Shown one piece after another: positions 34,491-43,159 of a DNA stretch of 64,000 nt. Position 1 is the stretch's first letter, and each line of letters starts with the position of its first letter. The translations under genes were made by a program, and so were the position numbers. The stretch comes from Herbaspirillum huttiense (GTDB lineage Bacteria; Pseudomonadota; Gammaproteobacteria; Burkholderiales; Burkholderiaceae_D), in assembly GCF_004367745.1 (NCBI RefSeq), contig NZ_CP037993.1, positions 186,001 to 250,000 of the forward strand, given 5' to 3'. Under the pieces are notes generated by a model. That model saw only the letters and a list, made by a program, of their open reading frames with translations, searched no databases and had not been told where the DNA came from.

Positions 34491-35987
34491 ATGGGCAGCA
34501 AACTCAAGAATATCGGTTTGATCGGGTTGGGCATGGTGGCAGGCGCCACTGCGATGATTCAGTTCGACGCCATCGCGCAAAAGAATGCAACGGCGTCGCT
34601 GCCCCTGGAGGAGCTGCGCCAGATGGCCGACGTGTTCGGTCTCATCAAGTCAGATTATGTCGAGCAGGTCGATGACAAGAAGCTGCTGACCGAAGCCATT
34701 TCCGGCATGGTCGCTTCGCTCGACCCGCACTCCGCCTATCTGGACAAGAAGGCCTACAAGGAGCTGCGCGAAGGCACCATGGGTAAGTTCGTGGGCCTGG
34801 GCATCGAGGTCGGCATGGAAGATGGCTACGTCAAGGTCATCTCCCCCATCGAGGATTCACCGGCCTTCCGCGCCGGGATCAAGGCCGGTGACCTGATCAC
34901 CCGCCTGGACAGCACCCCGGTCAAGGGCCTGACCCTGGATGAAGCCGTCAAGAAGATGCGCGGCGAACCCAACACCAAGATCACCCTGACCATCGCCCGC
35001 AAGGAAGAAGACAAGCCCATCATCCTGACCATCACCCGTCAGGAGATCCGCGTGCAGAGCGTCAAGTCCAAGGTGGTGGAACCCGGCTACGCCTGGCTGC
35101 GCGTGACCCAGTTCCAGGAACCGACGGTGGACGACATGTCCAAGAAGCTGGCCGCCATCTACGCCCAGGAACCCAACCTGAAGGGCATCGTGCTGGACCT
35201 GCGCAATGACCCGGGCGGCGTGCTGCCGGGAGCCATCGGCGTGGCCGCGGCCTTCCTGCCCAAGGATTCGGTGGTGGTCTCCACCAATGGCCAGCTGCCG
35301 AGCTCCAAGCAGACCTTCTACGCCAAGCGCGAGTATTACGCCGCCAATCCCCTGTCGGATCCGCTGTCGCGCCTGCCGGATGCCATCAAGAAGGTGCCGA
35401 TGGTGGTCCTGATCAACAGCGGCTCGGCCTCGGCTTCCGAAATCGTGGCCGGTGCCCTGCAGGATTACAAGCGCGCCACCATCATGGGCACGCAGTCCTT
35501 CGGCAAGGGTTCGGTGCAATCGGTGATCGCACTGCCGCCGGAGAAGAACACCGCCGTCAAGCTGACCACCGCCCGCTACTACACGCCCAAGGGCCGTTCC
35601 ATCCAGGCGCGCGGCATCGTGCCGGACATCATGGTGGACGAATACCCGGATGGCGATGGCTTGAACGGCCTGCGCCTGCGTGAAGCCGATCTCTCCAAGC
35701 ACCTGACCAACGACACCGACAAGTCCGCTGAAGTCAAGGCCAAGGCCATGGATGAACAATCGGAAGAGCGCCTGATCGCCGCCGAGAAGAAGCGCAAGCC
35801 CATGGACTTCGGCAGCAAGGACGACTTCCAGCTGACCCAGGCCCTGAACCAGCTCAAGGGCCTGCCGGTGAAGGTTTCCAACGCCAAGCCGGAAGTGCGC
35901 AATGAAGAAGGCAAGAACGACACCCCGGTGAAGGACGAGCGCAAGGACAACAAGGCGCCCGCCGAGAAGATCGACACCACCAAGTAA
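34491..35987 (+). CDS. ctpA: S41 family C-terminal processing peptidase
   Basis: A 498-residue periplasmic serine protease with an N-terminal signal anchor (NIGLIGLGMVAGATAMIQF). The PDZ domain spans about 95-180 (GLGIEVGMEDGYVKVISPIE, AGIKAGDLI). The catalytic Ser-Lys-Gln set is S312 in NSGSASASEIVAGAL, K339 in SFGKG and Q343. A charged C-terminal tail (about 400-498) is unusually long. It starts 3 bp after the EnvC-like gene; this pair is also found together in other proteobacteria, which suggests a joint role in murein hydrolase control. Confidence 0.94.
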   Translation: MGSKLKNIGLIGLGMVAGATAMIQFDAIAQKNATASLPLEELRQMADVFGLIKSDYVEQVDDKKLLTEAISGMVASLDPHSAYLDKKAYKELREGTMGKFVGLGIEVGMEDGYVKVISPIEDSPAFRAGIKAGDLITRLDSTPVKGLTLDEAVKKMRGEPNTKITLTIARKEEDKPIILTITRQEIRVQSVKSKVVEPGYAWLRVTQFQEPTVDDMSKKLAAIYAQEPNLKGIVLDLRNDPGGVLPGAIGVAAAFLPKDSVVVSTNGQLPSSKQTFYAKREYYAANPLSDPLSRLPDAIKKVPMVVLINSGSASASEIVAGALQDYKRATIMGTQSFGKGSVQSVIALPPEKNTAVKLTTARYYTPKGRSIQARGIVPDIMVDEYPDGDGLNGLRLREADLSKHLTNDTDKSAEVKAKAMDEQSEERLIAAEKKRKPMDFGSKDDFQLTQALNQLKGLPVKVSNAKPEVRNEEGKNDTPVKDERKDNKAPAEKIDTTK

Positions 35988-36012
35988 TACGCCGCCTGCG
36001 GGCAGGCACATC

Positions 36013-36045
36013 GGGCCGCTAGCACTTGCCAGCGGCCCTTTTTTT
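36013..36045 (+). terminator. Rho-independent terminator after ctpA
   Basis: GGGCCGCT / AGCGGCCC stem (with inner GC pairs) followed by seven T, 25 bp after the stop. Confidence 0.87.
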
Positions 36046-36070
36046 CATCTCAACCTTGTCGGATATGACG

Positions 36071-36826
36071 ATGGATGACCAACAGCTGCTGCGCTACTCG
36101 CGCCACATCCTGCTTGACGAGATAGACATCGAAGGCCAGACCCGCCTGCTGCAAGGCCATGCGCTGGTCATCGGTGCCGGCGGCCTGGGCTCGCCGGCGG
36201 CCATGTACCTGGCGTCGGCCGGGGTGGGCCACATCACCCTGGTGGATCACGACACCGTCGATCTGACCAACCTGCAGCGCCAGATCATGCATACCACCGC
36301 GCGCGTGGGCCAGCCCAAGGTGGCGTCCGGGCGCGAAGCCTTGCAGCAGATCAACCCCGGCATACAGGTCACGGCGCTGGCCGAGCGGGTGGAAGGCGAG
36401 CGCCTGCAGGCGCTGGTAGCGGCGGCCGATGTGGTGCTGGACTGCAGCGACAACTTCGCCACCCGCCATGCGGTCAACCGCGCCTGCGTGGCGGCCGGGG
36501 TGCCGCTGGTGTCGGGGGCAGCGATCCGCTTTGATGGCCAGATCAGCGTTTTCGACCCGCGCCAGGAGGCCAGCCCCTGCTATGCCTGCCTGTTCCCGCC
36601 CGAGCGCGAGTTCGAGGAAGTGCAATGTTCCACCATGGGCGTGTTTTCGCCCCTGGTCGGCATCATCGGCACCATGCAGGCGGCCGAGGCCATCAAGCTG
36701 GTGGCCGGTATCGGCCGCTCGCTGGCGGGACGCCTCCTGATCCTGGATGCGCGCGAGATGGAATGGACCAGCATCGGCATCGGCCGCGACCGCCAGTGCC
36801 CGGTGTGTGCCCGGCGGCACGGATAG
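36071..36826 (+). CDS. ThiF/MoeB/HesA family adenylyltransferase
   Basis: A 251-residue E1-like enzyme. ATP-binding GAGGLGSPAAMYLASAGVG, the arginine region LTNLQRQIMH, the catalytic Cys in EVQCSTMGVFSP, and the zinc pairs CYAC and CPVC. It adenylates the C-terminus of a sulfur carrier such as MoaD or ThiS; no carrier gene lies nearby, so the target is not fixed. The ATG at 36071 (MDDQQLLRYSRHILL) matches the family start; an ATG two codons upstream is possible. Confidence 0.92.
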   Translation: MDDQQLLRYSRHILLDEIDIEGQTRLLQGHALVIGAGGLGSPAAMYLASAGVGHITLVDHDTVDLTNLQRQIMHTTARVGQPKVASGREALQQINPGIQVTALAERVEGERLQALVAAADVVLDCSDNFATRHAVNRACVAAGVPLVSGAAIRFDGQISVFDPRQEASPCYACLFPPEREFEEVQCSTMGVFSPLVGIIGTMQAAEAIKLVAGIGRSLAGRLLILDAREMEWTSIGIGRDRQCPVCARRHG

Positions 36827-37256
36827 ACGCGGGCGCTGTGGATGGCACGCATCGTCGCTTCCATCGGCCCCCGTTCTTCTGGTATAAACACGGATGGATG
36901 TTGCAATGCAAATAGCATGCAGCATGCGCCAGGCTGATGTTCCGAACGACGACAATTCACAAGCGCGATCAGCCCGCCCCGCCTAGCCCGTCACAGGGGA
37001 AGTCATGAACCGCTCCATGAACCGGAACGCCGCCCGAGGAGATGGCCAGCGGGCCGCCGCGCCAAAGGCTTGGCATACGGAATCGTTGGTGTACAATCCT
37101 TGACCGCGAAAAAGCGTACGCCATCGGCAGCGCGCCCCGGTCCTGACGGCCCGGACCTGCGCACTGATCGCGACAACGTCAATCGAAGAGGTGCCAACGC
37201 GGCAAGGGAAGTGGATTCACAAGCGACCTGTTCCGGCAGCCGTGCATCAGCCGGGA
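36827..37256. other. Intergenic region upstream of dksA
   Basis: 430 bp. It contains a short cluster of palindromes (TTGCAATGCAA near 36901 and GCATGCAGCATGC near 36915), a good sigma-70 promoter (37070-37097), and a leader of about 150 nt before dksA. No RNA gene was recognised. Confidence 0.6.
37070..37097 (+). promoter_or_regulatory. Sigma-70 promoter for dksA
   Basis: TTGGCA (37070-37075), a 16-bp spacer, TACAAT (37092-37097). Close to consensus in both elements and the only good match in the region. Confidence 0.7.
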
Positions 37257-37742
37257 ATGGATATAGTTGAAAAACCCGTAGTATTGAAAGTAAGCGAAGT
37301 GGCAACCAAGACTCCCAAAACTACCCCTGCAGCGCAGTTGCTGACCGAGGAACAAATCCTCAAGATGGACGAGAAGGACTACATGAACGAAGCGCAGCTT
37401 GCTTTCTTCAAGGCCCGTCTCCAGCAGCTGGAAAAGGATCTGCTCAAGAACGCGGATGAAACCACCGAACACCTGCGCGAAACCGTGCTGGTGCCGGACC
37501 CGGCTGACCGCGCCACCATCGAGGAAGAACACGCGCTGGAACTGCGCACCCGCGACCGCGAGCGCAAGCTGCTCAAGAAGGTGCAGCAATCCATCGTCTC
37601 CATCGACAATGGCGAGTACGGCTGGTGTGAAGAAACGGGCGAACCGATCGGCATCCCGCGCCTGCTGGCGCGTCCGACCGCGACCCTGTCGCTGGAAGCC
37701 CAGCAACGCCGCGAACTGAAGCAGAAACTCTACGGCGACTGA
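37257..37742 (+). CDS. dksA: RNA polymerase-binding transcription factor DksA, zinc-finger-less type
   Basis: A 161-residue secondary-channel regulator that works with ppGpp. The coiled coil carries the tip acidic pair (PADRATIEEEHALELRTRDR), and the globular part has GEYGWCEETGEPIGIPRLLA. Of the four zinc cysteines of E. coli DksA only the first remains; the others are Thr, Ser and Ala (CEET, then TLSLEAQ). The protein should thus work without zinc. The ATG at 37257 is assumed (MDIVEKPVVLKVSEVATKT); a GTG at 37191 would add 22 residues. Preceded by a sigma-70 promoter. Confidence 0.93.
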   Translation: MDIVEKPVVLKVSEVATKTPKTTPAAQLLTEEQILKMDEKDYMNEAQLAFFKARLQQLEKDLLKNADETTEHLRETVLVPDPADRATIEEEHALELRTRDRERKLLKKVQQSIVSIDNGEYGWCEETGEPIGIPRLLARPTATLSLEAQQRRELKQKLYGD

Positions 37743-37822
37743 TACTCGCCTCGCACGATGACGCCTGCGCCATGCGGTGCGCAGGCGCAGTGCCGCTGTC
37801 GTTTCCAACCTGGTCCCGCCTC

Positions 37823-38224
37823 ATGCACCGTCTGCGCGCCCTGCGAAGCTCCACCGTCATCGCCCTGCTGGCGATGTCGCTGCTGTTCGCGCAGATGCTG
37901 GGTTTCGTGCACGGTATTGCGCACGCCGGCTGGGCACCGGGGACGGTCCATTCGCTGATCAGCGAAGCCCTGTTCGACGAGGGCGAGGAGGCGCACGCCG
38001 AACTCGCTGCCGCCGACGGGCATGATGCCCATCACCACCACGCCCATGGCCTGCACCACTCCTGCGTGGCCTATGACGCCGCCGCCTTGTCGGCGGGTGT
38101 GCATATCGATTTTCCTCCCCTTCCGTTGCTGCCGCCGGTGCGCGTGCTGGCCCTGTGGCTGGCCTTCGCGTCCTGGGACGCGCCGCTGAACTGCCATTTC
38201 TCCTCGCGCGCCCCGCCGCGCTGA
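37823..38224 (+). CDS. His-rich exported protein upstream of a TonB receptor
   Basis: A 133-residue protein with an N-terminal hydrophobic export segment (TVIALLAMSLLFAQMLGF). A His-rich stretch, DGHDAHHHHAHGLHHS (about 65-80), is suited to binding zinc or another transition metal. A second hydrophobic stretch (VRVLALWLAFASW) lies near the C-terminus. The ATG at 37823 gives the best signal; one 17 codons upstream (37772) is in frame. Because a ZnuD-like receptor follows, a periplasmic metal-handling role is likely but not shown. It might belong to the poorly defined DUF2946-type proteins. Confidence 0.65.
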   Translation: MHRLRALRSSTVIALLAMSLLFAQMLGFVHGIAHAGWAPGTVHSLISEALFDEGEEAHAELAAADGHDAHHHHAHGLHHSCVAYDAAALSAGVHIDFPPLPLLPPVRVLALWLAFASWDAPLNCHFSSRAPPR

Positions 38225-38409
38225 ATTCCTTCTCCCTGCAAGACCCGCATTACTGGTTACCGGTTGTCGCTCGCGCATCCGTGCGTGGCGCGGCGTCGTC
38301 CTGACGCCGCCGCCGCGTGCGATCGCGTGCCGACGGCCGGTGTATCCGCGCCGCCCCATCCACCCTCACGACAAGGCGGGCGGCGCTTCGCGCATAACAA
38401 GGAATTCAC

Positions 38410-40461
38410 ATGGCTCTTCAACGCCAACGCATCGCCTCGGCCGTCTTCTCGGCCCTGGCGGCCTGGTCCGCTTCGGCTTCGGCCCAGACGGCTGACACCA
38501 CCGCGACCCCTGCAACCGCTGCCCAACCGGCGCTGCAACCCATCGTCGTCACTGCCACCCCCTTCGCCTCTCAGGAGGATGTACAAGTCCTCACGCCCGC
38601 CAAGGTCATCGCCGGTGACGAACTGCGCAACAAGCTCGGCAACTCGCTGGGCGACACCCTTTCGGGTGAATTGGGCGTGTCCGCCAGCGCCTTCGGTGCC
38701 GGCGCTTCGCGTCCCATCATCCGCGGCATGGAAGGTCCGCGCGTGATGATCCTGCAGAACGGCATGGGCGTCTCCGACGTCTCCACCGTCTCCAACGACC
38801 ATGCGGTCGCCACCGAAGCCGCTACCGCCCGCCAGATCGAAATCCTGCGCGGTCCGGCCGCGCTGCTGTATGGCTCGGGCGCCATCGGCGGCCTGGTCAA
38901 CGTGGTCAATGACCGTATCCCCACCGAGCTGGTCGGCAAGCCCACCGGCACCGTCGAAGGCCGCTACGGTACCGTCGATGGCGAAAAGAACACGTCCTTC
39001 TCGCTGGATACCTCGGCCGGCCAGATCGGCCTGCACCTGGACGGCAACTACCGCGATACCGACAATTACAAGATCCCCGGCAACGCCCGCCAGGGGGACA
39101 GCAGCAGCGCATCGGGCCGCCTGCCCAATTCCTTCACCCACGAGACCAGCCTGGGTGGCGGCATCTCCTATGTGACCAACTGGGGTTACGTCGGCCTGTC
39201 GGTGGCGACCCTGGACGACCACTACGGCATCCCGACCGATGAAAAATCCTTCATCGACCTGCACCAGAACCGCTACGACCTCGATACCGTCGTCAATCAT
39301 CCCTTCGCCGGCATCGAGAAATTCCGCTTCCGCATGGGGTACACCGACTACACCCACATCGAGAAGGCGGAGGATGGCACGCCCAACACGGTCTTCTCCA
39401 ACCGGGCCCTGCAGACCCGCTGGGAACTGACGCACGCACCGCTGGCCGGCTGGCACGGCACCTTCGGCGTGCAGACCGAGCAAAGCAACTACTCGGCCCT
39501 CACGCCCGATACCGGGGTCTCCGAGCTGACTCCGCCCACGCGTTCGACCTCCTTTGCCGGCTTCCTGGTGGAAGAGCGGCAGTTCGGCCAGGTGCTGGCC
39601 AGCGCCGGCTTGCGCGCCGAGAGCGTGAGTCGCCGTCCGGACAGCGGCAGCAGCAGCGACGGCGTCCGGCCGGGACGCGATTTCAGCCTGATCTCCTGGT
39701 CCACCGGCGGTCTGTGGACCTTCCAGCCCGGCTACGGCCTGGGCCTGACCTATTCCTTCGCCCAGCGCGCGCCGACGGTGGAAGAGCTGTACTCCAAAGG
39801 CCCGCATGAATCGACCTCCACCTACGACATCGGCGACAACCAGTTGAAGAAGGAAACGTCACACAACATCGAGTTGAGCCTGCAGAAGACCGAAGGACTG
39901 GTGCGCTGGAAGGGCAATGTGTTCCGCAACAAGGTCAACAACTACATCTACGGCCGTACCAACGGCCAGGTGAACGCTGCCGGCGCGGCCGATCCCGATG
40001 GCGAATTCACCCAGCGCTTCTGGTCGCAGGGCGATGCCACCATCCGCGGCGTGGAAGCCGAGGTCACCTACAACTGGAACGGCGAAGGCGTCTCCGGCCG
40101 GGTCTTTGCCGACACCTCGCGCGGCACGCTCGACAATCTCGGCAACCTGCCCCTGCAACCGTCCACCCGCTACGGCATCGAGCTGGGCTACAAGACCGGC
40201 CCCTGGGCCAGCGGCGTGAAGGTCTTGCGCGCGCAGAAGCAGGATCGCCTGGCTTCCTTCGAAACCTACGAGACCCCGTCCTACACCCAGCTGGACGCCA
40301 ACCTGTCCTATACCCAGCGCCTCAACGGCGTGAAGCTGACCTGGTTCGCACTGGCCCGCAACCTGCTGAACCAGGACATCCGTTTGTCCACCTCGGTGCT
40401 GCGCGAAACGGTACCGCTGGGTGGCCGCAACTTCATCGTGGGGGTACGCACCGCCTTTTGA
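38410..40461 (+). CDS. TonB-dependent receptor, ZnuD-like
   Basis: A 683-residue outer-membrane receptor with a signal peptide (cut after SASAQ), TonB box region PIVVTATPF, plug domain (about 45-165, RPIIRGMEGPRVMILQNGMG and GASRPII), and a 22-strand barrel ending in aromatic RTAF. The plug sequence SDVSTVSNDHAVATEAATAR is shared with ZnuD, the meningococcal zinc receptor, and contains a histidine. Zinc uptake is inferred from similarity and from the His-rich neighbour. No Zur box was seen upstream, so regulation is open. The 186-bp gap before it holds no clear promoter. Confidence 0.85.
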   Translation: MALQRQRIASAVFSALAAWSASASAQTADTTATPATAAQPALQPIVVTATPFASQEDVQVLTPAKVIAGDELRNKLGNSLGDTLSGELGVSASAFGAGASRPIIRGMEGPRVMILQNGMGVSDVSTVSNDHAVATEAATARQIEILRGPAALLYGSGAIGGLVNVVNDRIPTELVGKPTGTVEGRYGTVDGEKNTSFSLDTSAGQIGLHLDGNYRDTDNYKIPGNARQGDSSSASGRLPNSFTHETSLGGGISYVTNWGYVGLSVATLDDHYGIPTDEKSFIDLHQNRYDLDTVVNHPFAGIEKFRFRMGYTDYTHIEKAEDGTPNTVFSNRALQTRWELTHAPLAGWHGTFGVQTEQSNYSALTPDTGVSELTPPTRSTSFAGFLVEERQFGQVLASAGLRAESVSRRPDSGSSSDGVRPGRDFSLISWSTGGLWTFQPGYGLGLTYSFAQRAPTVEELYSKGPHESTSTYDIGDNQLKKETSHNIELSLQKTEGLVRWKGNVFRNKVNNYIYGRTNGQVNAAGAADPDGEFTQRFWSQGDATIRGVEAEVTYNWNGEGVSGRVFADTSRGTLDNLGNLPLQPSTRYGIELGYKTGPWASGVKVLRAQKQDRLASFETYETPSYTQLDANLSYTQRLNGVKLTWFALARNLLNQDIRLSTSVLRETVPLGGRNFIVGVRTAF

Positions 40462-40545
40462 CCGATATGAATGAAACGCCAGCTGCCCCGGGCAGCGGCG
40501 TCATCGGGTGCCGGCGGGAGACTGCGCCTCCCGCCAGCGCAGCTT

Positions 40546-40584
40546 GCCCGGCCGTCTCCGCAAGGAGGCTGCCGGGCTTTTTTT
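40546..40584 (+). terminator. Rho-independent terminator after the TonB receptor
   Basis: GCCCGGC / GCCGGGC outer stem with an inner CTCC-GCAA-GGAG stem, then seven T. A further perfect hairpin (GGCGGGAG / CTCCCGCC, about 40513-40533) lies just upstream without a T tract. Confidence 0.88.
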
Positions 40585-40641
40585 CGTCTGTATGGCGCGT
40601 ATGAAGCAATGAGTCAATTTTCCGGATTTTTTACTGGCCGA

Positions 40642-41175
40642 TTACGGTGCCGGCGGGAAATCCAGAACAGTATCGTTCACACGATTGAACAGATTGGTGA
40701 AGGTAATTGCAGTGACGGCCAGCAGCGTATCGACGATCTGGGCATCGCTGTAGACGGCCCGCACGCGTTCGACCACATCGGCGGGAACGGTGCCACGGGT
40801 AGCGACCAGGCGGCGCGCGAAGTCGGCCAGCACATCCAGGCGGTCATCGCCCGAGGGGCGGTCATGGCGCACGCCGTCGATGGCCTGGGCGGAGAGGCCG
40901 GCCTTCTTGCCCATGAGCGAGTGAGCGGCCAGGCAGTAATCGCAACCGGACTGTTCGCTCACGGCCAGCTTGATGGCTTCGATTTCCTTGGCCGACAGGC
41001 TGCTCTTGCGCAGGGCGCCATCCAGGTGCAGGGCGGACTCCAGCGCGACCGGGCTCAGGCTGCCGATGCCGGCGTAGGCATTGGGCACCATGCCGACTGC
41101 AGACTTGATGGCGGCAAACAGTTGAGCGGCCTGGCCGCTGGCTTCGCTGATGGGGGCAGTGTTCAAACGGGACAT
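40642..41175 (-). CDS. Carboxymuconolactone decarboxylase/AhpD-family protein
   Basis: A 177-residue AhpD-like protein with the redox motif SEQSGCDYCLAAHSLMGKKA (C78, C81, H85). It is a paralogue of the one at 18.9 kb but longer and only distantly similar. It faces an AraC regulator divergently, with a small inverted repeat in between, and has no ECF41-type promoter. A role in peroxide or aromatic detoxification is possible; the substrate is unknown. Confidence 0.9.
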   Translation of the reverse strand: MSRLNTAPISEASGQAAQLFAAIKSAVGMVPNAYAGIGSLSPVALESALHLDGALRKSSLSAKEIEAIKLAVSEQSGCDYCLAAHSLMGKKAGLSAQAIDGVRHDRPSGDDRLDVLADFARRLVATRGTVPADVVERVRAVYSDAQIVDTLLAVTAITFTNLFNRVNDTVLDFPPAP

Positions 41176-41250
41176 GATATTTCTCCTTGGTGAAGGTCCG
41201 CGCCTTGGCCGGGGCAGGATTGCCGCTGGTCCTTGTTGCGCATGGAGGTA

Positions 41251-41264
41251 CTGTAGGCTTACAG
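41251..41264. promoter_or_regulatory. Candidate operator between the AhpD-like and AraC genes
   Basis: CTGTA-GGCT-TACAG, a perfect 5-bp inverted repeat midway between the two divergent genes. Weak on its own; positional support only. Confidence 0.35.
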
Positions 41265-41324
41265 ATTGGAATTATGAATGCCTGAAAATCACATAAAATT
41301 GCTCAAAAAGCTCAACCAAGGAAA

Positions 41325-42326
41325 ATGATGGATGCCCTCAGCCGCCTCCTTTCCCTGCATCCGGTGCGTGCCGCGCTGGATATCCGCTGCCGTTTCGGCC
41401 AGCCCTGGAACCTGCCGCATGCGGCCTTGCCAGCGGGCGTGGCGCCTTATCACTTCATCCTGGAGGGCAGGGCACAACTGCAGTTGGCGGAAGGGGAACC
41501 TCTGCTGCTGGAGGCTGGCGACCTGGTGGTGCTCACCCGGGGCGCAGCGCATGATCTCTTCATCGCGCCCGTCGGCGAAGCCATCGCGGCGCGCCCGGGC
41601 GTGACTGCAGCGCCGGTGCAACTGAATGTGAATGATGAGGATGCCGGCGGCGCGCAGCCCCTGTCGGATTTCCTCTGCGGGCAGTTCCATTTCGATGCCC
41701 CGCACTCCAACGCCCTGGTGCAGGCGCTGCCGGAAGTCTTGCTGGTGCGGGGCCAGCAGCTGCCGCAAGGGGATGGCCTGCACACCCTGGCCACCCTGCT
41801 GCGCAACGAGTGCGGGGGCGCCGATGGCCGCGGAGAATTGCGCGCCGGCGCGCAGGCGGTGGTGGCCGGGCTGGCGGCGGCGCTGTTCGGACTGGCCCTG
41901 CGCGCCTGGCTGGCCCAGGGCGGACCGCAGCCGGGTTTGCTGGCGCTGCTGGCCCATCCCGGCCTGCAACCTGCGATGCAGGCCATGCTGGATGCCCCGC
42001 AGCAGGACTGGACGCTGCCTCGGCTGGCAGCGTTGTGCCACATGTCGCGCGCGACCTTCGTGCGGCGCTTCCAGGAGGTCGGCGGCACTACGCCAGGCGA
42101 ACTCCTGCAGCAATTGCGCATGGCGCGTGCCGCGCAGCTATTGAGCTACAGCAAAATGGGCACGGCCCAGATCGGCGAAGCTGTGGGGTATCAGTCCGAA
42201 GCAGCGTTCAACCGGGTATTCAAGAAGTTCAGCGGAATGGGGCCGGGGGCGTACCGGCGCAAGGGCAGGCTGGAGCAGGGACAGGCCCCGGAAACGGGCG
42301 GGCAGGACGCCGGGATCAGCGGATAG
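41325..42326 (+). CDS. AraC family transcriptional regulator with cupin domain
   Basis: A 333-residue regulator: N-terminal cupin sensor (about 10-170, HFILEGRAQLQLAEGEPLLL and GDLVVLTRGAAHDLF) and C-terminal double helix-turn-helix (about 225-315, LAALCHMSRATFVRRFQEV and IGEAVGYQSEAAFNRVFKKF). Divergent from the AhpD-like gene, which it most likely controls. Two adjacent ATGs occur at 41325 and 41328; AAGGA lies just upstream and the second has better spacing. Its 3' end overlaps the convergent Lrp gene by 11 bp. Confidence 0.92.
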   Translation: MMDALSRLLSLHPVRAALDIRCRFGQPWNLPHAALPAGVAPYHFILEGRAQLQLAEGEPLLLEAGDLVVLTRGAAHDLFIAPVGEAIAARPGVTAAPVQLNVNDEDAGGAQPLSDFLCGQFHFDAPHSNALVQALPEVLLVRGQQLPQGDGLHTLATLLRNECGGADGRGELRAGAQAVVAGLAAALFGLALRAWLAQGGPQPGLLALLAHPGLQPAMQAMLDAPQQDWTLPRLAALCHMSRATFVRRFQEVGGTTPGELLQQLRMARAAQLLSYSKMGTAQIGEAVGYQSEAAFNRVFKKFSGMGPGAYRRKGRLEQGQAPETGGQDAGISG

Positions 42327-42780
42327 GCAGGCGGATGGTGTTCTTCACTTCTTCCATTACCGCATAAGTGTGGGTCTCGCGCACACCCTTCAATTGCAGC
42401 AGCGACTTGCCCAGGAATTCACGATAGGCGTTCATGTCCTTGACCCGCGACTTGACCAGGTAATCGAAGCCGCCGGCCACCATGTGGCATTCCATGATCT
42501 CGGGGATGCTCTGCACGCTCTTCTTGAACTCGGCAAAGACATCCGGCGTGGTGCGGTCCAGCACCACCTCGATGAAGACCAGCAAGGAGACATCCAGCAA
42601 TTCCGGATTCAGCTGCGCCGCATAACCCAGGATATAGCCGGCTTCCTGCAGTTTGCGAACCCGCTCCAGGCAAGCGGCCGGCGACAGGTTCACGCGAGCG
42701 GCGAGGTCGACGTTGCTGATGCGGCCGTCGTTTTGCAGCTCCGCCAGAATTTTCTTGCTGATCTTGTCGAGTCCGGCCAT
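42316..42780 (-). CDS. Lrp/AsnC family transcriptional regulator
   Basis: A 154-residue feast/famine regulator: N-terminal helix-turn-helix (ISNVDLAARVNLSPAACLER) and C-terminal RAM domain (ALLVFIEVVLDRTTPDVFAE-like strand-helix pattern, then ECHMVAGGFDYLVKSRV). It is divergent from the livK-lhpHI-livHMGF operon across a 379-bp AT-rich region with inverted repeats. Lrp-type proteins usually sense amino acids, so control by proline or hydroxyproline is plausible. Confidence 0.92.
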   Translation of the reverse strand: MAGLDKISKKILAELQNDGRISNVDLAARVNLSPAACLERVRKLQEAGYILGYAAQLNPELLDVSLLVFIEVVLDRTTPDVFAEFKKSVQSIPEIMECHMVAGGFDYLVKSRVKDMNAYREFLGKSLLQLKGVRETHTYAVMEEVKNTIRLPIR

Positions 42781-43159
42781 GGTTTCTGAACTTTATTCAG
42801 TTAAAAAAATATAGAGAAAATTTTATTCCGATTATAAGGGGAATAAGCGCGCCTAATATCAAGGAAGAGTCAATAGAATCCTCCCTCATAAAAAACATAA
42901 CGTAATGCGGGCATGAAGCGAAGTTCACCTCGTTTCTGCGCGGATCACAGCAGTATCTCGACAACAGATTTGACGAGTTTTGTTTGCCAGGTCCAGCCTG
43001 CGCGCGGCGGTGAAAACCGGCCTGACGCGGTCGGCCCGGCATCAACGGAATGCACCGCTCCTGCCCACGAGGCTGGGGATGGCGCAAATCCTGCTTTTCC
43101 GGCGTTTTCAATGCAATCACCCACCGCAGTCTGACTTTCTAGAAGAGAGGAAACACCCC
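42781..43159. other. AT-rich control region between the Lrp gene and the liv operon
   Basis: 379 bp. The first 120 bp are notably AT-rich and hold CTGAA-CTTTA-TTCAG (42786-42800) and TTATTCC-N10-GGAATAA (42823-42846), both likely Lrp sites. The remaining part is GC-rich and has no recognised element apart from GAGAGG before the livK start. Confidence 0.6.
42823..42846. promoter_or_regulatory. Candidate Lrp-type inverted repeat
   Basis: Perfect 7-bp arms TTATTCC and GGAATAA with a 10-bp AT-rich centre, about 45 bp upstream of the lrp start and 310 bp upstream of livK. Confidence 0.5.

Noticed and set aside
37743-37822. Intrinsic terminator after dksA
   Set aside because: There is a strong inverted repeat (GCCTGCGC / GCGCAGGC, about 37763-37786), but no T tract follows on the plus strand.
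38225-38409. Zur box upstream of the ZnuD-like receptor
   Set aside because: No sequence close to a GTTATA-centred palindrome was found, so zinc control is left open.
40642-41324. Second ECF41 promoter before the other AhpD-like gene
   Set aside because: No TGTCACA or CGTC with correct spacing occurs between the gene and the AraC regulator.
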